From positions 766,030 to 830,029 of the forward strand of contig NW_003314331.1 in NCBI RefSeq assembly GCF_000143415.4: a stretch of DNA of 64,000 bases, read 5' to 3'. Position 1 is the first letter of the stretch; each line of letters opens with the position of its first letter. The DNA comes from Selaginella moellendorffii (Eukaryota; Streptophyta; Lycopodiopsida; Selaginellales; Selaginellaceae). Below, piece after piece: positions 22,606-33,777 of this stretch. The notes under the pieces were generated by a model that had not been told where the DNA came from, did no database searches, and was given only the letters and a program-made list of their open reading frames with translations. Made by a program: the position numbers and the translations under genes.

Positions 22606-23007
22606 CTAAACACAATCATTCAAGATAGTATTAGAATCATGTATGCATAATCCCTCACCACCACTAGCTCCCCCTGCACCACCAGCTTGAGAAGCAGTAG
22701 GAGCAACTACCATGCCCTCAGTAGATCCACTTACAATGCTACCAATAACCTCCTCAGCCGATTCATCTACCTCACCATGAGCAACCTCAACAACCAAAGG
22801 CACAACACCCCCACCACCACCAACATCAAATGCAAGTACCCCACCACTAGTAGCTGCAGCCTCAAGAGCACTAGTACCAACAGCCTCAATAACACCAACA
22901 TCGATTTGAGTGTCCATTTCAACATCCACATTATTGTTATGTTCTTTGTTGCCTCTAACATGACTAGCAGAAACTTCATTGGATATTTGAGATGAATCTC
23001 CACTCAA
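22606..23007 (-). CDS. Unrecognised 133-residue Gly/Val/Ala-rich open frame
   Basis: It starts MSGDSSQISNEVSASH, is acidic and low in complexity, and has a Gly run (VGGGGGVV). Another fragment at 22297-22554 on the same strand may belong with it. Neither shows a domain I can name. It may be coding because it lacks stops in an AT-rich setting, but the composition bias weakens this. Confidence 0.2.
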   Translation of the reverse strand: MSGDSSQISNEVSASHVRGNKEHNNNVDVEMDTQIDVGVIEAVGTSALEAAATSGGVLAFDVGGGGGVVPLVVEVAHGEVDESAEEVIGSIVSGSTEGMVVAPTASQAGGAGGASGGEGLCIHDSNTILNDCV

Positions 23008-23284
23008 TTGGCCAAGCCCACAACAATCAAAGTGGCTACCTTTTCCTAAAAACCGAGACCATTGAGGTTAGCCTCGACGCTTCCTCTAAAATAAAAAGCA
23101 AAAATACTATAATATCTAATTTTTAATGTAAAACAAATCTGTGGCATTTTTAAGTTGAAGTCCCTTGTTGGAAGTTTTAGGTAGTCAAGCTTGATTTATA
23201 TCTACTCTCACAAGAAAAATTTGTAAGTAAAAGATGTGAAAGATAAATTGTAAACTACAAGAAATGCAAAGAAAAAAAGCACAT

Positions 23285-23830
23285 GTCATTGGGAGAGGTT
23301 GGTTCGCAAGAGAACCGACCTCACCCTACCTCTAAAGAAAAAAGAAAAACACAACAAAAATATAGGAGAGGTTGGTTTGCACAAAAACTAACATCTTCCA
23401 CCCTCTTATTTTCACATGAAATGCCCTATCAAATCATTAAAATCAAGAAAAAACCTTGAAGATGTCAGTTTACATAAGAACCAACATTTTTATCTCTCTA
23501 TATTTTCTAAAATATAGAGATCTCTTCACTAGAAACATGAAAAAAACCAAGAAAGCTCGTGTCTAGAAAAAATGAAGATGGGGAGATGTCGGTTTGCACA
23601 CGAAGTGATCTTTCCCACCCCTTCAACAAGGAAAAAAAATCAAAACAACGAGGTAAAGATGGGCAAAAAACTAAACAGAAAATGAAATAGAATGTTAGGA
23701 GATGTTAGTTTACATAAGAACTAACATCTCTATCCCTCAAGAGAAAATAAAAGTTGAGAAAAGAGAAAACCTTTCATGGAAGAAAGAAAGTGAGGAGACA
23801 TTGGCTCATGCACAAACTAATCTTCTCAAA
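23285..23830. repeat. Array of six imperfect palindromes
   Basis: Near 23294, 23366, 23459, 23583, 23700 and 23793 a motif recurs of the form GATGTYGGTTTGCACAAGAACC followed by RACATC, often framed by GAGA...CTCTCCCTC. Each can fold into a hairpin of roughly 10 bp. Spacing is about 70-125 bp. Arms are imperfect and differ between units. Confidence 0.6.
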
Positions 23831-24063
23831 GAAGAATACCTTATTTGAGAAGTGTCTTGAAGCATATTATAAGGTTGAAGCGCCTTTTTCTCACCCTTCC
23901 CTGCTCAAACACACCTTTCTTTCGCCCTTTGCTGCTCAAACCTTAGGCGTAAAACTCTAAAAATTAACAGACATGATCAACAGTTGCAATCAATAGTCAT
24001 GATTTTCATTTTCTTTGATGGCGATCAATGGACACAATCATTCAATGCTTTAGATATTAAGAT

Positions 24064-24278
24064 ATGTGTAATTGATTGTGAAAGGAATAATATTGTTAAA
24101 ATGAATGTGGTTATGAGTGAGAAGTATTAGTCAATAACAAAAGTTATAACATTGATTGTTTGTTCTCCCTCTCATATCCATGCTCTCTTCCCTTCAAGAG
24201 GGCGCGGACCATACTTGAGCTCACGAGTTGAAGAGTTGAGCTCACGAGTTGAGCTCACGAGTTGAGCTCAATTTTCAA
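24064..24278 (+). repeat. Left arm of a long inverted repeat
   Basis: This pairs with 35515-35782 in reverse orientation. Shared blocks include GTAATTGATTGTGAAAGGAAT, ATGAATGTGGTTATGAGTGA and GTTCTCCCTCTCAT, and then the GAGCTCACGAGTTGAGCTC motif. About 90-100 bp present in the right arm near 35580-35640 are missing here. The repeat either bounds a transposon of about 11.7 kb holding the transposase and methyltransferase genes, or represents the ends of two flanking elements in opposite orientation. Confidence 0.7.
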
Positions 24279-24754
24279 TTGTAATTTAGTACAAACATTA
24301 TAAATTTTAAAATTTTAAGGTTATGGCGAACCTAATAATTTAATAACTCTCTATATATTATATAGATAAAAATGTTCTAAAGAACACTTTTTGTTCTAAT
24401 AATTTAAATATTTACTACATGCAATGATAGGAACATTTGTTAGAACATAAAATAAAATGTTTGCAAAAAGAGTATTCTTGTCACTTCTTTAAATTTGTAC
24501 TCTATGCTTTCTAGCTAGTAAATGTTAGGTTTGTCAGAATTAAAAAATTATTAAATTTGAAATAAGATTCTATGTGAAGCCATATAACCGTTTGAAAGGA
24601 AAAAAAATAACCATTGATGTAAGCTTATTGCATATAAAAGAAAGACTTGGTTCTTTGTAGAATACATTCTTGAGGGGTTTGTCGTAGCATACTGTCTAGA
24701 ATTTATAGATCTTCATTCACACTCTCATTCGAAAAAAGGGAAATACACCTACAA

Positions 24755-25207
24755 ATGTCTATGGGTTCTAGTGTTGGTAATTTTAACTCTCACAATCTTT
24801 TTTCCTAGGGCTCAAGGGCTAGGAGATGCAATAACTATCCCATTGCACAGCATAACTAAATCACACAAGAGAATGAAAGAGAGGATAGTGAGGATAGTGA
24901 TCATGAGTTGGAGATAAATGCAATGACAGAGGGTGCAACAAATTGGGTGAAAAAGAATGCCCTTTTACTTGTTTTAGAAAAGTGCAATTCTGCCACTTTC
25001 AAAAAGTGCCCCATATGTTTTCTAGCGTCTGGTGGAAACAATGGCAATGATCAGTATGATGGTATATATGCTCTTGCAACACACTGCAACATCACGCACC
25101 CGAAAGACTACCATGAAATCTTTTTTGAGATGGTAAAGACAGAAATGGAGACACACGAGTACTATGGGCAGTATTGCGAGAAGAACACTCGGAAGCATAT
25201 AAAATGA
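24755..25207 (+). pseudogene. Small CPIC zinc-finger protein, left copy (two stops)
   Basis: The frame from ATG 24755 (MSMGSSVGNFNSHN) is interrupted by a TAG and a TAA before reopening at about 24860. The intact part reads ENEREDSEDSDHELEINAM..., then CPICFLASG...DGIYALATHC, a probable zinc site of the form CxxC...HC...H. Both stops can come from C-to-T changes in glutamine codons. It converges tail to tail with the SWIM transposase pseudogene. A protein with a similar CPIC...HC layout is encoded at 33778-34215. Function unknown. Confidence 0.5.
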
Positions 25208-25298
25208 AAAGTGAAATGAAAAAGCACATTTGTATTAATTATATAAAGTATAATAAGTTTTATTGATAAAGAATAAACATCGATAGTGTTGGAGAAAT

Positions 25299-28200
25299 CT
25301 AATTAGCTCCAAAAGTTTTCTGCAACTCAGCAATAGTAAGGCTTGCTTGGTGTATATGAATATCCACTTTAGGATCCTGGTGCAAGATGTTGATGAAGAT
25401 GTAGTATATATGCTTGCAAGGAGCATATGCCTTCCCATGTTCCTCACGCTTCGTAAAGTCTAGACATGTGCAAGAAGGAAAGTCGTGAATGGCAATTGTG
25501 TACTCTCCACCTTCTGTTTTGACTATGTACTCCTTTGCAAGTGTAGTGATGTACTTCGTGGAGAGAATCTCACACTCAAGTGTTTGAGTCAAGTTTATTT
25601 TACCTTGCTTCTGCTTGGAGACGGTACCAATAAATTTAATTGCCTTACCTTTTCATGCTGGCCTCCTGTGCATCTCTGTAGGAATAGTTCTGCTCCTGTC
25701 ACTCATGTCTCCAACTCTCCTCTCAAGATTAAAACCAGATTTCTCAAGGTTTTCAATCTCATCCGAGGTGAGCGCGACCCCATTAGCAACCGGCATTCTT
25801 TAGGTACTGCATCAGGTTTAGTCACTATAGTGTCTTCAAGCCGCTTCGTATGGTTGGCGTCGGTGTTGCAACAATATAGCCAGCACTATCTTGAAAATCC
25901 TACTTGCTTTCGTTCCCCATAGAAACATGGGGCTGGAACAGAAGCAGACTTTTCACCACGAATCCAGGCCCAACACTTGCCCCTCGGAAGCATCCCCACA
26001 CACCTTACATTCGATTTTGCTGGCACGTGTCGGATTGCCCATTGCTTCGGCTCCACGCTACAGTAAGTAATTTCAACCTATTGCGATGCACTCTCTTCAT
26101 CAGCCACTTAAGGTGGCTCGGTCCGAGAGCGGTGTCTTGGAGCAGAATGGTACTCGACATCAGGCCTGTGAGAGCTTTTTGCTCCAAGGTCCGTACTAAC
26201 ATCTTCCCCAGCAAAGGAAAAACGACACTTTGAGTGGACAGTCTTCATATCACCAATAGAAGCTCGGGGAGTGTACTCCATAGATGTGCCACGGATCACT
26301 TCCTCAACTGCAGTTGCCACTGTTCGGGCGGGTGGAGTTAATTTTCTCTTCATCCTATCATGTAACATCTCAACAGAAGGCCCTGTTCCCATGTATCTTC
26401 CTTCCTCGAATGCCAGTGCTTTTGAAGATTGCTCTATAACACGTATCAAATTTGATAGACAGGCTTCGTATAGACTCATCTTCCCTTTCCCTGCCTCAGA
26501 GGAACGCCAACTCCAATGCTTACTTTCAGAGAGATTCACAATTGGGGTGTATGCGAGGTCTTCAAGTGGTTGATTCTAATGGAAAAGGCAATATTAAAAG
26601 GTAATAAAAGGAAAAGAAAAAATATAAACCAACCTGAAAAGAGTGATGTCCCCATTGGAACATCCTAACTTCCCACCATCCTAACCATGACTCAAGTTGT
26701 GGTAGGAAACTTACGTCTGTATGGCCATCTTCACGCCACCACATTCGGATCTCGTTTGCTTTTGCCTCATGCTCTTCTTCAGAAGGTGCAACCTGCCATT
26801 GTTTGCACAACTCCTTAAATATTGATTGAAACTCTGGCTTGATAAGGTGGCAGTGCTGGTTTAGGCTTTGAGCCCAATGGAACTCACAAGTCCTCTCACG
26901 ACCTTCCAATGGTTAACCATTCCCAAAAACTGCTCGGATACCATTCCAGTTTGCACCAGCCCCATCTACCATGAAACCACGAAAGTTTGCAGGCTTACCA
27001 GTCCGCTTTAGGACAATATCAGAGAGGGACTTCCAAAATATTTCCTGTGCTGTCTGGTCTTGTACTTTAAACTCTGCTGTCGCAATTGTTAAGTTACAAC
27101 ATAGCCTATGAAAACATAAATATTATAACAATTTCAATATAATGAGAATAAAAATTACCTTGGATCATACACATGAGCTCCCATGGTTGTCCAACCGGAT
27201 ACATGCTCCATATGGTCAAAATGTACCCATGCATTTGCAAGGTCACTGGACCCAAACATGTCCATTCGGGAGACAAGATCTACACCAGAGGCAAGGCCCA
27301 TGGTAGACATTTTTAAGACGAAGAGGCGCTCTTGCTCATTCACAACTTGGTCTGGAAACAAACTTCCGTGGATGAACTCGTATGGACAAGTCCGTTTCAA
27401 TTCAAGGATAGAGTCAATTTTTGATTGCAACTTCCCCTTTCGAGATTCACACATCCAAGATTTTATCCTAAACAATATAATGTAAGAAAAAATTATTATT
27501 ATAACGTATGAAAAATAACAGATGTACCTCCTTAGGCTAGTAGCAAGTTGTACTCCTCGTAGTAAGTCCCGCAAGCTAGCCTCGTTTAGTTGAGTCTTTT
27601 GGCAATCTAGATTGAGTAAGGTATTTGCGATAAAATCCTTGAGGACGGTCTTCTAAACATGCTTCGGAGTTGCAAATGAGTTTCTCATAGTCTCTTCCTG
27701 TACAACATCTTTGAAACGGTTGAGAGAACTCCTTTATATCCCTTCCTGCATTGGATGCATATGTGTGCCAACATGCACTGCAACTCTTCCAGCCACTCCA
27801 TCCCGTGGAAGAAAGTAGTACATCTTGGCCTCGCAGATAGCACGATATAGAGGAGCATTTTTGCAGAATCAACATTTGAATCCAACAGCAATGGTGTCAC
27901 AGGCTGGAGGATTGACTGCAGACCCTTCAAAAAATATAGAGTTTCTAGAGTGGTCTCGATTGCATGTTTCATCCACACAATCTAAATGCCCGCCACAATG
28001 AACTATAGACACTGTGCCTTCAAAATGTTGGAAGTGTGTGGTCTTGATCTTGCACCAATTGTGGACATCCTGCTTGGTTTCCATCCCCTTCCATTTGGAA
28101 CCTGTGCTACTGACAAGAGGTGGTAGCTCGAAGAAAATGTTGCCGTTGTAGGAGGATGGAATCTCACTCACAAGTCTATACAAAAACAAGTGCACGTCGA

Positions 28201-28645
28201 TTGAGAGGCGTGAAAACTAGAAAGCATTGCTAACGGCTTTGAATATTGCTGAAGTTGGAGCTGGAGCTGGTGAATTTGGCGCTGACACTAACATGACATC
28301 TCCACTTGAACTAGAAAAGGACAAGAGGATAACGACTGACTCTTGCTTCACATTCACTTTTGCTGGAGCGCATTTTGGCATTTTGACTAGAGATCCGAAC
28401 ACTCGAATCTCCTTCGACTTGGAATTTTGTAAATCCCATTGTTGTCCACCCTCGCCCACACCAAAAAGAAGAAACTCCGAGTATGCAACTATACCGGTGT
28501 TGTTGCGGATCACAGCCTCTAAAGAAATAGAGCCAAGACGAAGATCAAAACGCCGACATAAAAAACTTTCAGAAACAATACTTTGAGAGAATGAAAGAGG
28601 TGGGTGATCTCGAAAATGAAGAAGAAACCTCTCCATCCTTCTCAA
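25299..28645 (-). pseudogene. Mutator-like transposase with C-terminal SWIM zinc finger, copy 1 (decayed)
   Basis: On the minus strand, exons with GT-AG introns can be followed (for example the intron at 27468-27527). Order: an N-terminal region of about 140 residues (MRRMERFLLHF...); IPSSYNGNIFFELP; a conserved block KTTHFQHFEGTVSIVHCGGH; a Cys cluster (FKC...FCKNA...ICEAKMYYFLPRDG); FIHGSLFPDQV; WVHFDHMEHVSGW; GFMVDGAGANWNGIRAVFG; GRERTCEFHWAQS; then the SWIM finger CTCLDF...CKHIYYIF. The DGAGANW and C..H pattern fits the Mutator-like DDE fold, and SWIM (CxC...CxH) is typical of that family. Stops occur at 28217-28219 and several other places. The gene would cut and paste its element; this copy cannot. 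Confidence 0.8.
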
Positions 28646-28694
28646 TAGGTTTTGGAGTTCTCTCTCTTTATGCTACTTGTAAAAATCTATAGTG

Positions 28695-28794
28695 NNNNNN
28701 NNNNNNNNNNNNNNNNNNNNNNNNNNNNNNNNNNNNNNNNNNNNNNNNNNNNNNNNNNNNNNNNNNNNNNNNNNNNNNNNNNNNNNNNNNNNNN
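28695..28794. other. Assembly gap (100 N)
   Basis: Exactly 100 N, the usual placeholder for a gap of unknown size. It lies between the transposase and methyltransferase genes, so their true distance and relative placement are not proven by this sequence. Confidence 0.98.
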
Positions 28795-29524
28795 TAATAT
28801 TACTGTCATCTATTATGATGTCTGATGCATGTATACACATAGATCCAAGGAAAGATTTTCAGCACGTGAAGTTTGATAGTTAATAATGATACCAATAATG
28901 ACATTCTGCTATAACATGTCAAACCAAGAGATCCAATCTAACTATCAGCACGTGTGATATGTCAAGTTGTCAAATTTTAAGTGGTAGATGATAATAAATC
29001 TTGTCAAATTTTATTCTTCAATAACAGATTTGATTCGTAGTACAACTCAAGTTTTATCCATAATTGTGAACACTGCTCAATGACATTTAAAGCACGTGCC
29101 TATTGTTTAGGATCTAATACAACACAAAATAAATTTCTGGATGAAGATTCATTCATTCATAGATGGATATAGTACAACATATTTTAACATGCCTTATTTA
29201 TACTCTTTGAAGTTCTTGTAACGATTCCAAAATATGTACAAAATATTGATGAGAATGCATCCTTTCTAGATAATTTGTAAAATATAATATCATATCTCTA
29301 ATAACAGAAATGTTGATAGATGCTAGTTATACCATCATTAAAATATACAAAATAAAGAAGCATAATTTACATATAATAATAATGATAAGATAAAATAAGA
29401 TCAAAGATATTGTGATGGTTGAGATTTAGGTTATTCGGAATGAACGGCCAGGATTAGAGATTGGTTAGGGTTAGGGCAGCCGTCAGTATGGTAGCCGACA
29501 AGATTAGATTACTGTTCGCATTGT
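28795..29524. other. AT-rich sequence without recognisable gene
   Basis: No open frame with a recognisable domain. It could be the intergenic promoter region between the divergent transposase and methyltransferase genes. Confidence 0.5.
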
Positions 29525-29780
29525 GAGTGGAGCGCGCGAGAGATCGAGAGATTGAGCGCGAAGGAGATCAAGGGATTGAGCGCGAAGGAGATCGAGCGAT
29601 TGAGCCTGCAAGAGATCGAGAGATTGAGCACATGAGCGGGAGAGATTGAGCACGCGAGCGGGAGAGTTTGAGCGCGCAAGCAGGAGAGATTGAGCATGTG
29701 AGCCGGAGAGATTGAGTGCGCGAGCTGGAGAGATTGAGTGCGCGAGCGGGAGAGATTGAGCGCACAAGAAATCTAGCACA
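29525..29780. repeat. 22-bp minisatellite upstream of the methyltransferase gene
   Basis: About ten units of the form AGAGATTGAGCGCGCGAGCGGG; the clearest 22-bp periodicity is at 29640-29780, and earlier units vary in length. It lies 0.3 kb before the coding region. It is CG-rich in an AT-rich setting. Confidence 0.8.
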
Positions 29781-29979
29781 ATCAAGAAATCGAGGAAGGA
29801 AAGATGCCACTAAGGGTGAGTTTCGATTTGATTGCTTCCACTTCCATTTTTTGAGTCCATTGCTTCCATTCCATTTCTTCCCTTTTTTTTTCTTGATTGC
29901 TTCTTTGCTGGCCGAGGTCAAGCTCCAGCCGGCCACCTCGGGCAGTTTTGCTTGCCGAGGGGCCGAGGTTATTCAAATT

Positions 29980-30100
29980 GCCACCACCACTACCACTATT
30001 GCCTCTGCCCCTACTGCCACCGCCACCACCACCATTGCCACCACCACTGCCACTATTGCCTCTGCCCCCGCCACCACCGCCACCACCGCCACCACCACCA
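29980..30100 (+). repeat. CCACCG/CCACCA trinucleotide tract
   Basis: A triplet-rich tract immediately before ATG 30101. In the gene's frame it would encode a proline run, so translation might begin upstream near 29897; I kept the first Met after the tract as the conservative start. Confidence 0.7.
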
Positions 30101-33100
30101 ATGCAAATCCCTGAAGTTGGGCAATCTAGTGGTGTTCACAATAGGGAACCTAAGGAACAGCCTGGAGCTGAAAGAGTTGCAGACCTTCCTGACAACGTGG
30201 TGGACAAGCGCTTCCAAGAGACTGTTATGCGGACAAGGGAAAAAGCAGTTCACCAAACACTTGAGGCACTCAAGTGGCCAGGCCCTTGTGACTTGATCAG
30301 AGAAATCCCCTTTTGTCGTTTGCAGCAGATGAACCTTGTCTGCACAGCATCCAAGTATGTCAACCCGGATATATACAGCTTGTTCAAATAGAATGGCCTT
30401 GCAACAAATATCGGTATGTTTTTAGTCTCTTTTTGCAAGCCAGGAACAATGGAGATCATTATTGTCACACCCGAGATTATGAATAGCTAGGATCCTATTT
30501 GGAGGAGGAAGTCCCTAGAATTTGATGACATGCTTATCAGACATCATGAGACTCGATAGCTTGCGGGGACAATGTTCCAAATTATTGACGGTAACCACCA
30601 ATATGGAGCTTGGATGAAGTGTATCGACGATCATTTTCGCGATGATCCTGTCTACCATATCAACGTTCCAGTCGGCCATGTCTACGCGAGGGGACCTTTG
30701 GATGTCAACAGACTTATCTTGGCCTGCCAAAAGATCAATGCGTAAGTTTTATAATTTTACCTCTAACTCCACTTTAACTTGTTTTGTTGTGTTTAAATGT
30801 AGGCTTGGGCAGTTCGCTGTTCAAAAATAAAATCTTGTCCATAACATCGAGCAACTTTGATTTTTGGCAGACTTGAGTGAGGATGACATCCGCCAACATT
30901 ATGGTGATGATCTCGCAACACTTGTTCGGCACTCACGGACTCGAAATGACGGTACAACTTGGTTCAACAACCCATTCAGTTTTATGCTCACTATGTGGTG
31001 TAAGGTATGTATTTCCCTTTTATTTTATAAAAGCCTCTTTTAATTGTTTTGGTTTTTAGCCTTTGGTGAAGGTCAAGCAGGATGCTTACGAACTTGCATA
31101 TCCGGAGAAGAGTCGGGAAGAGCTCTCAGCTGAGTTTGTACAAATTGAGCACAAAATTCAGCATGCAAAGTCCTCAAAGTTGAAGAAACTAGTATGCATT
31201 GCAGACAATCGCAGGCCAAAGGAGTGGCTAGAGACTATAGCCGAAATTTCTTCTCATGAATGTAAGTTTTTTATCACACTTCATTTTTCTTAATTATGCA
31301 TATGTTACTTTTGCAATGAACAAAACTCCAAATGACATGATTTACAATATCGCAAAATCGAAGCTTCCATATCAACAAATAGAGACTCTGGAGTTCCTCA
31401 ATGTCTGCTTGATGAACAGAGAGAAAGGACTGCCAGAACTATTTAAGAACATGATGAGAAGGGTTGTCTACATCATGCAAACTATAAGTGAAGGTGAGAA
31501 GTTCTTGGCACCACACATTGGTGACGATCCAGATGGCACATTCATGTCTTTTGACAATTACATCAACACATCATTGGAAGGGATCGAAGAGGGGTGGCTA
31601 CTAGAGAAGTCTACAAGCACAACAACTTATGATTGCCAACATGGTCAACCTTATTTCATGCGACGTGCAGCTTATAGGTATAATATGATTTCTAAGACTG
31701 TTTTTTAATATATATTGTTTACAGGTATCTTCGATATAGAGGCATGCCATTTGAGGCACCAGTTTGCACTCGACTTGTTGCAAAGGGTGTAAGAGATGGA
31801 GGAATGTATCCAACAATGTTTGCGAGAGTTCCAAAGGCACGGAAAATAGAATGCCCTTAGGAGTTGGAGCTCCTAGGGAAGGAGACCTCTACACTAGATC
31901 GTGAGGAAATTATCAATGCTAGCAATGATGGCAATGCAAGTGACGATGGAGACGAGGATGAGGAAGCTCCAGATCAAGTTCGTGTTCCACCACCAGACAG
32001 TCAGGAACAGGCTCCAATTCAACTATCAAACAACCAAGATCCGGATCAGGTTTTACCAGTAAATAACGATGATCAAGTGGTTCACAGAATATCACGTCGA
32101 CCTCGAGGTAAGCAAAAGTGAATTTTACAAACTAAAGGTGGTAATACATTTTTTTTGCAGCAATGACTGTTGGTAGTAATTTCATTCCAGCTCGACGAGA
32201 TGCTCGTGAAGAGGAGTTGGAGGAACTCTCATCGACAACACGCCATATGACGGTATCATACTATTTATTACTTTTTTCATTCACTTAGCTCTTTTATAGG
32301 TCTGTCTTGTGTCCCCAATAACACAACGAGGCATTGTGGGTATCTTCATTGGCTCTTATAGTAGATTATTGACATCTTTCACGGAAGACGACATCAACAT
32401 GGATATACACCGCCAGTTCAACCGTTGATGCCGAAAGATACAAAAGCCCGTGCTCCCAGTTGCGGACTTCATTCTCTTCGACTTTCCATATGGTCTTTCA
32501 TATATCGATGGGAAAGTTGAGGATTGGAACTTTCTCACACCTGACCATTTGCGCGATGCATTCCTATTGTCCAAAGTATTTATGCTTAAAGTTGGCTATG
32601 TCGTCTTCATCCTACCGAACGACCCCAACTGGATGTATGAGCTTATGACATGCGCAGTAGAAGTTCATTTCAAGTCATTCTCTTCCGGGTGCATTATGGA
32701 TCCTATTGGCATTGATACGAAGGGCGTCCAAGGGAAGCTTGAAAAGGTGAGTATGTATTTTATATTTTTATCTAATTTCTAAACATTTTTATTTTCCAGG
32801 TTATGATGTGGACCTATCATGCCTTCTGCAGAAACACACATGATGGGTTTCGTGATAGCGAACGTGCAGCACGTGTTTTGCCTGGGTACGACAGTTCCAC
32901 TAACATCATACCCAACCTTGTGGATGAGCAGATCCGCAACACGTTTCCAGGGTACCGATTCCAAACTCCATCAGCAATGCAAGTCTTGCTTAAGCTCTAT
33001 TGCCCACCAGATGGTATTGTGATTGATTGCACAGCAGGTAGTGGTTCTATGGTGGAGGCAGCACGTGACTCTGGTAGGTCGGTGTTTGCTATTGAAGAAC

Positions 33101-33372
33101 ATCATTTCTTCAAACGCCGGCTCAGAGGATTTCGTGAGTTGCCTTCAACCTCAAGGAGGTAAATTATGTTTATTAAAATTTCAATATATATTTCATTCTA
33201 TTTTATAGATCATAGTCACCTAGAGTTTCTAGAATTGGAGGCTTTGGAAGTCTCCCTGACTATGCAGAAGCCATGGCTCAACATATGCAAGGTGAATCTT
33301 CCCCACAATACCACTATAGGAGGAAGTATAAAAGAAATCATTATGTTGATGATGAGGCAGAAGAAAGTTAAT
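30101..33372 (+). pseudogene. ParB-like domain plus beta-class DNA amino-methyltransferase, multi-exon, decayed
   Basis: Seven probable short introns: 30742-30802, 31005-31059, one starting 31262 with a damaged acceptor, 31678-31724, 32108-32160, 32253-32299, 32747-32799 and 33159-33208 (eight if the damaged one counts). N-terminal: DLIREIPFCRLQQMN, then FQIIDGNHQYGAWMK, resembling the ParB/sulfiredoxin fold motif DGNHR. Middle: an acidic linker (NDGNASDDGDEDEEA). C-terminal: ADFILFDFPYGLSY (motif IV, DPPY-like with Phe for the first Pro) precedes GIVIDCTAGSGSMVEAARDSG and VFAIEEHHFF (motif I). This is the IV-then-I order of beta-class N4-cytosine or N6-adenine methyltransferases (PF01555 type). 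Eight in-frame stops (30389, 30488, 30557, 30828, 30858, 31858, 32426, 33213) make it inactive. Substrate base unknown. Confidence 0.82.
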
Positions 33373-33777
33373 TGCATCCTTACATAAAATGGAAAGCTTG
33401 TTATATGTTAGATATCAGTGAAATAGTAAAATTGTCAGATGTCAGTGTCAGTGTCAGATACCATAATTATAAATTATCATTCTCATCTGTCACCATCACT
33501 TTGTAGCATTTGTGTGTTGCCATCTCCTCCTTCAACATTTTGTAAACAATTGTATGTGATATGATAGCACCTTCTAGAACAAGGTATGTTACCTACAACT
33601 AATATCATTTTATTATATTTTTTCTTTTAATAGTGACAATACTATAGTATAGTAAAGTAATTCTAGATCTTACATTCCACTATAGGGTGGCCTAAAAACC
33701 CTATATTTTGCACTAGTCAATGCAATGTTTCCCAAAGGGATGTTATTCCTCACCATGAAGCGATAGTGGGTATGTGT
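33373..33777. other. Intergenic, no gene seen
   Basis: AT-rich sequence between the convergent methyltransferase and zinc-finger genes. It has a short GTCAGTGTCAGTGTCAG direct repeat near 33436. No domain recognised. Confidence 0.5.

Noticed and set aside
22100-23007. Possible hAT transposase fragments
   Set aside because: No recognisable hAT dimerisation or DDE residues could be placed; composition is low complexity.
24200-24280. GAGCTCACGAGTT repeats as a CRISPR-like or telomeric array
   Set aside because: Only three to four short units without unique spacers, in a eukaryotic transposon setting; better read as subterminal repeats.
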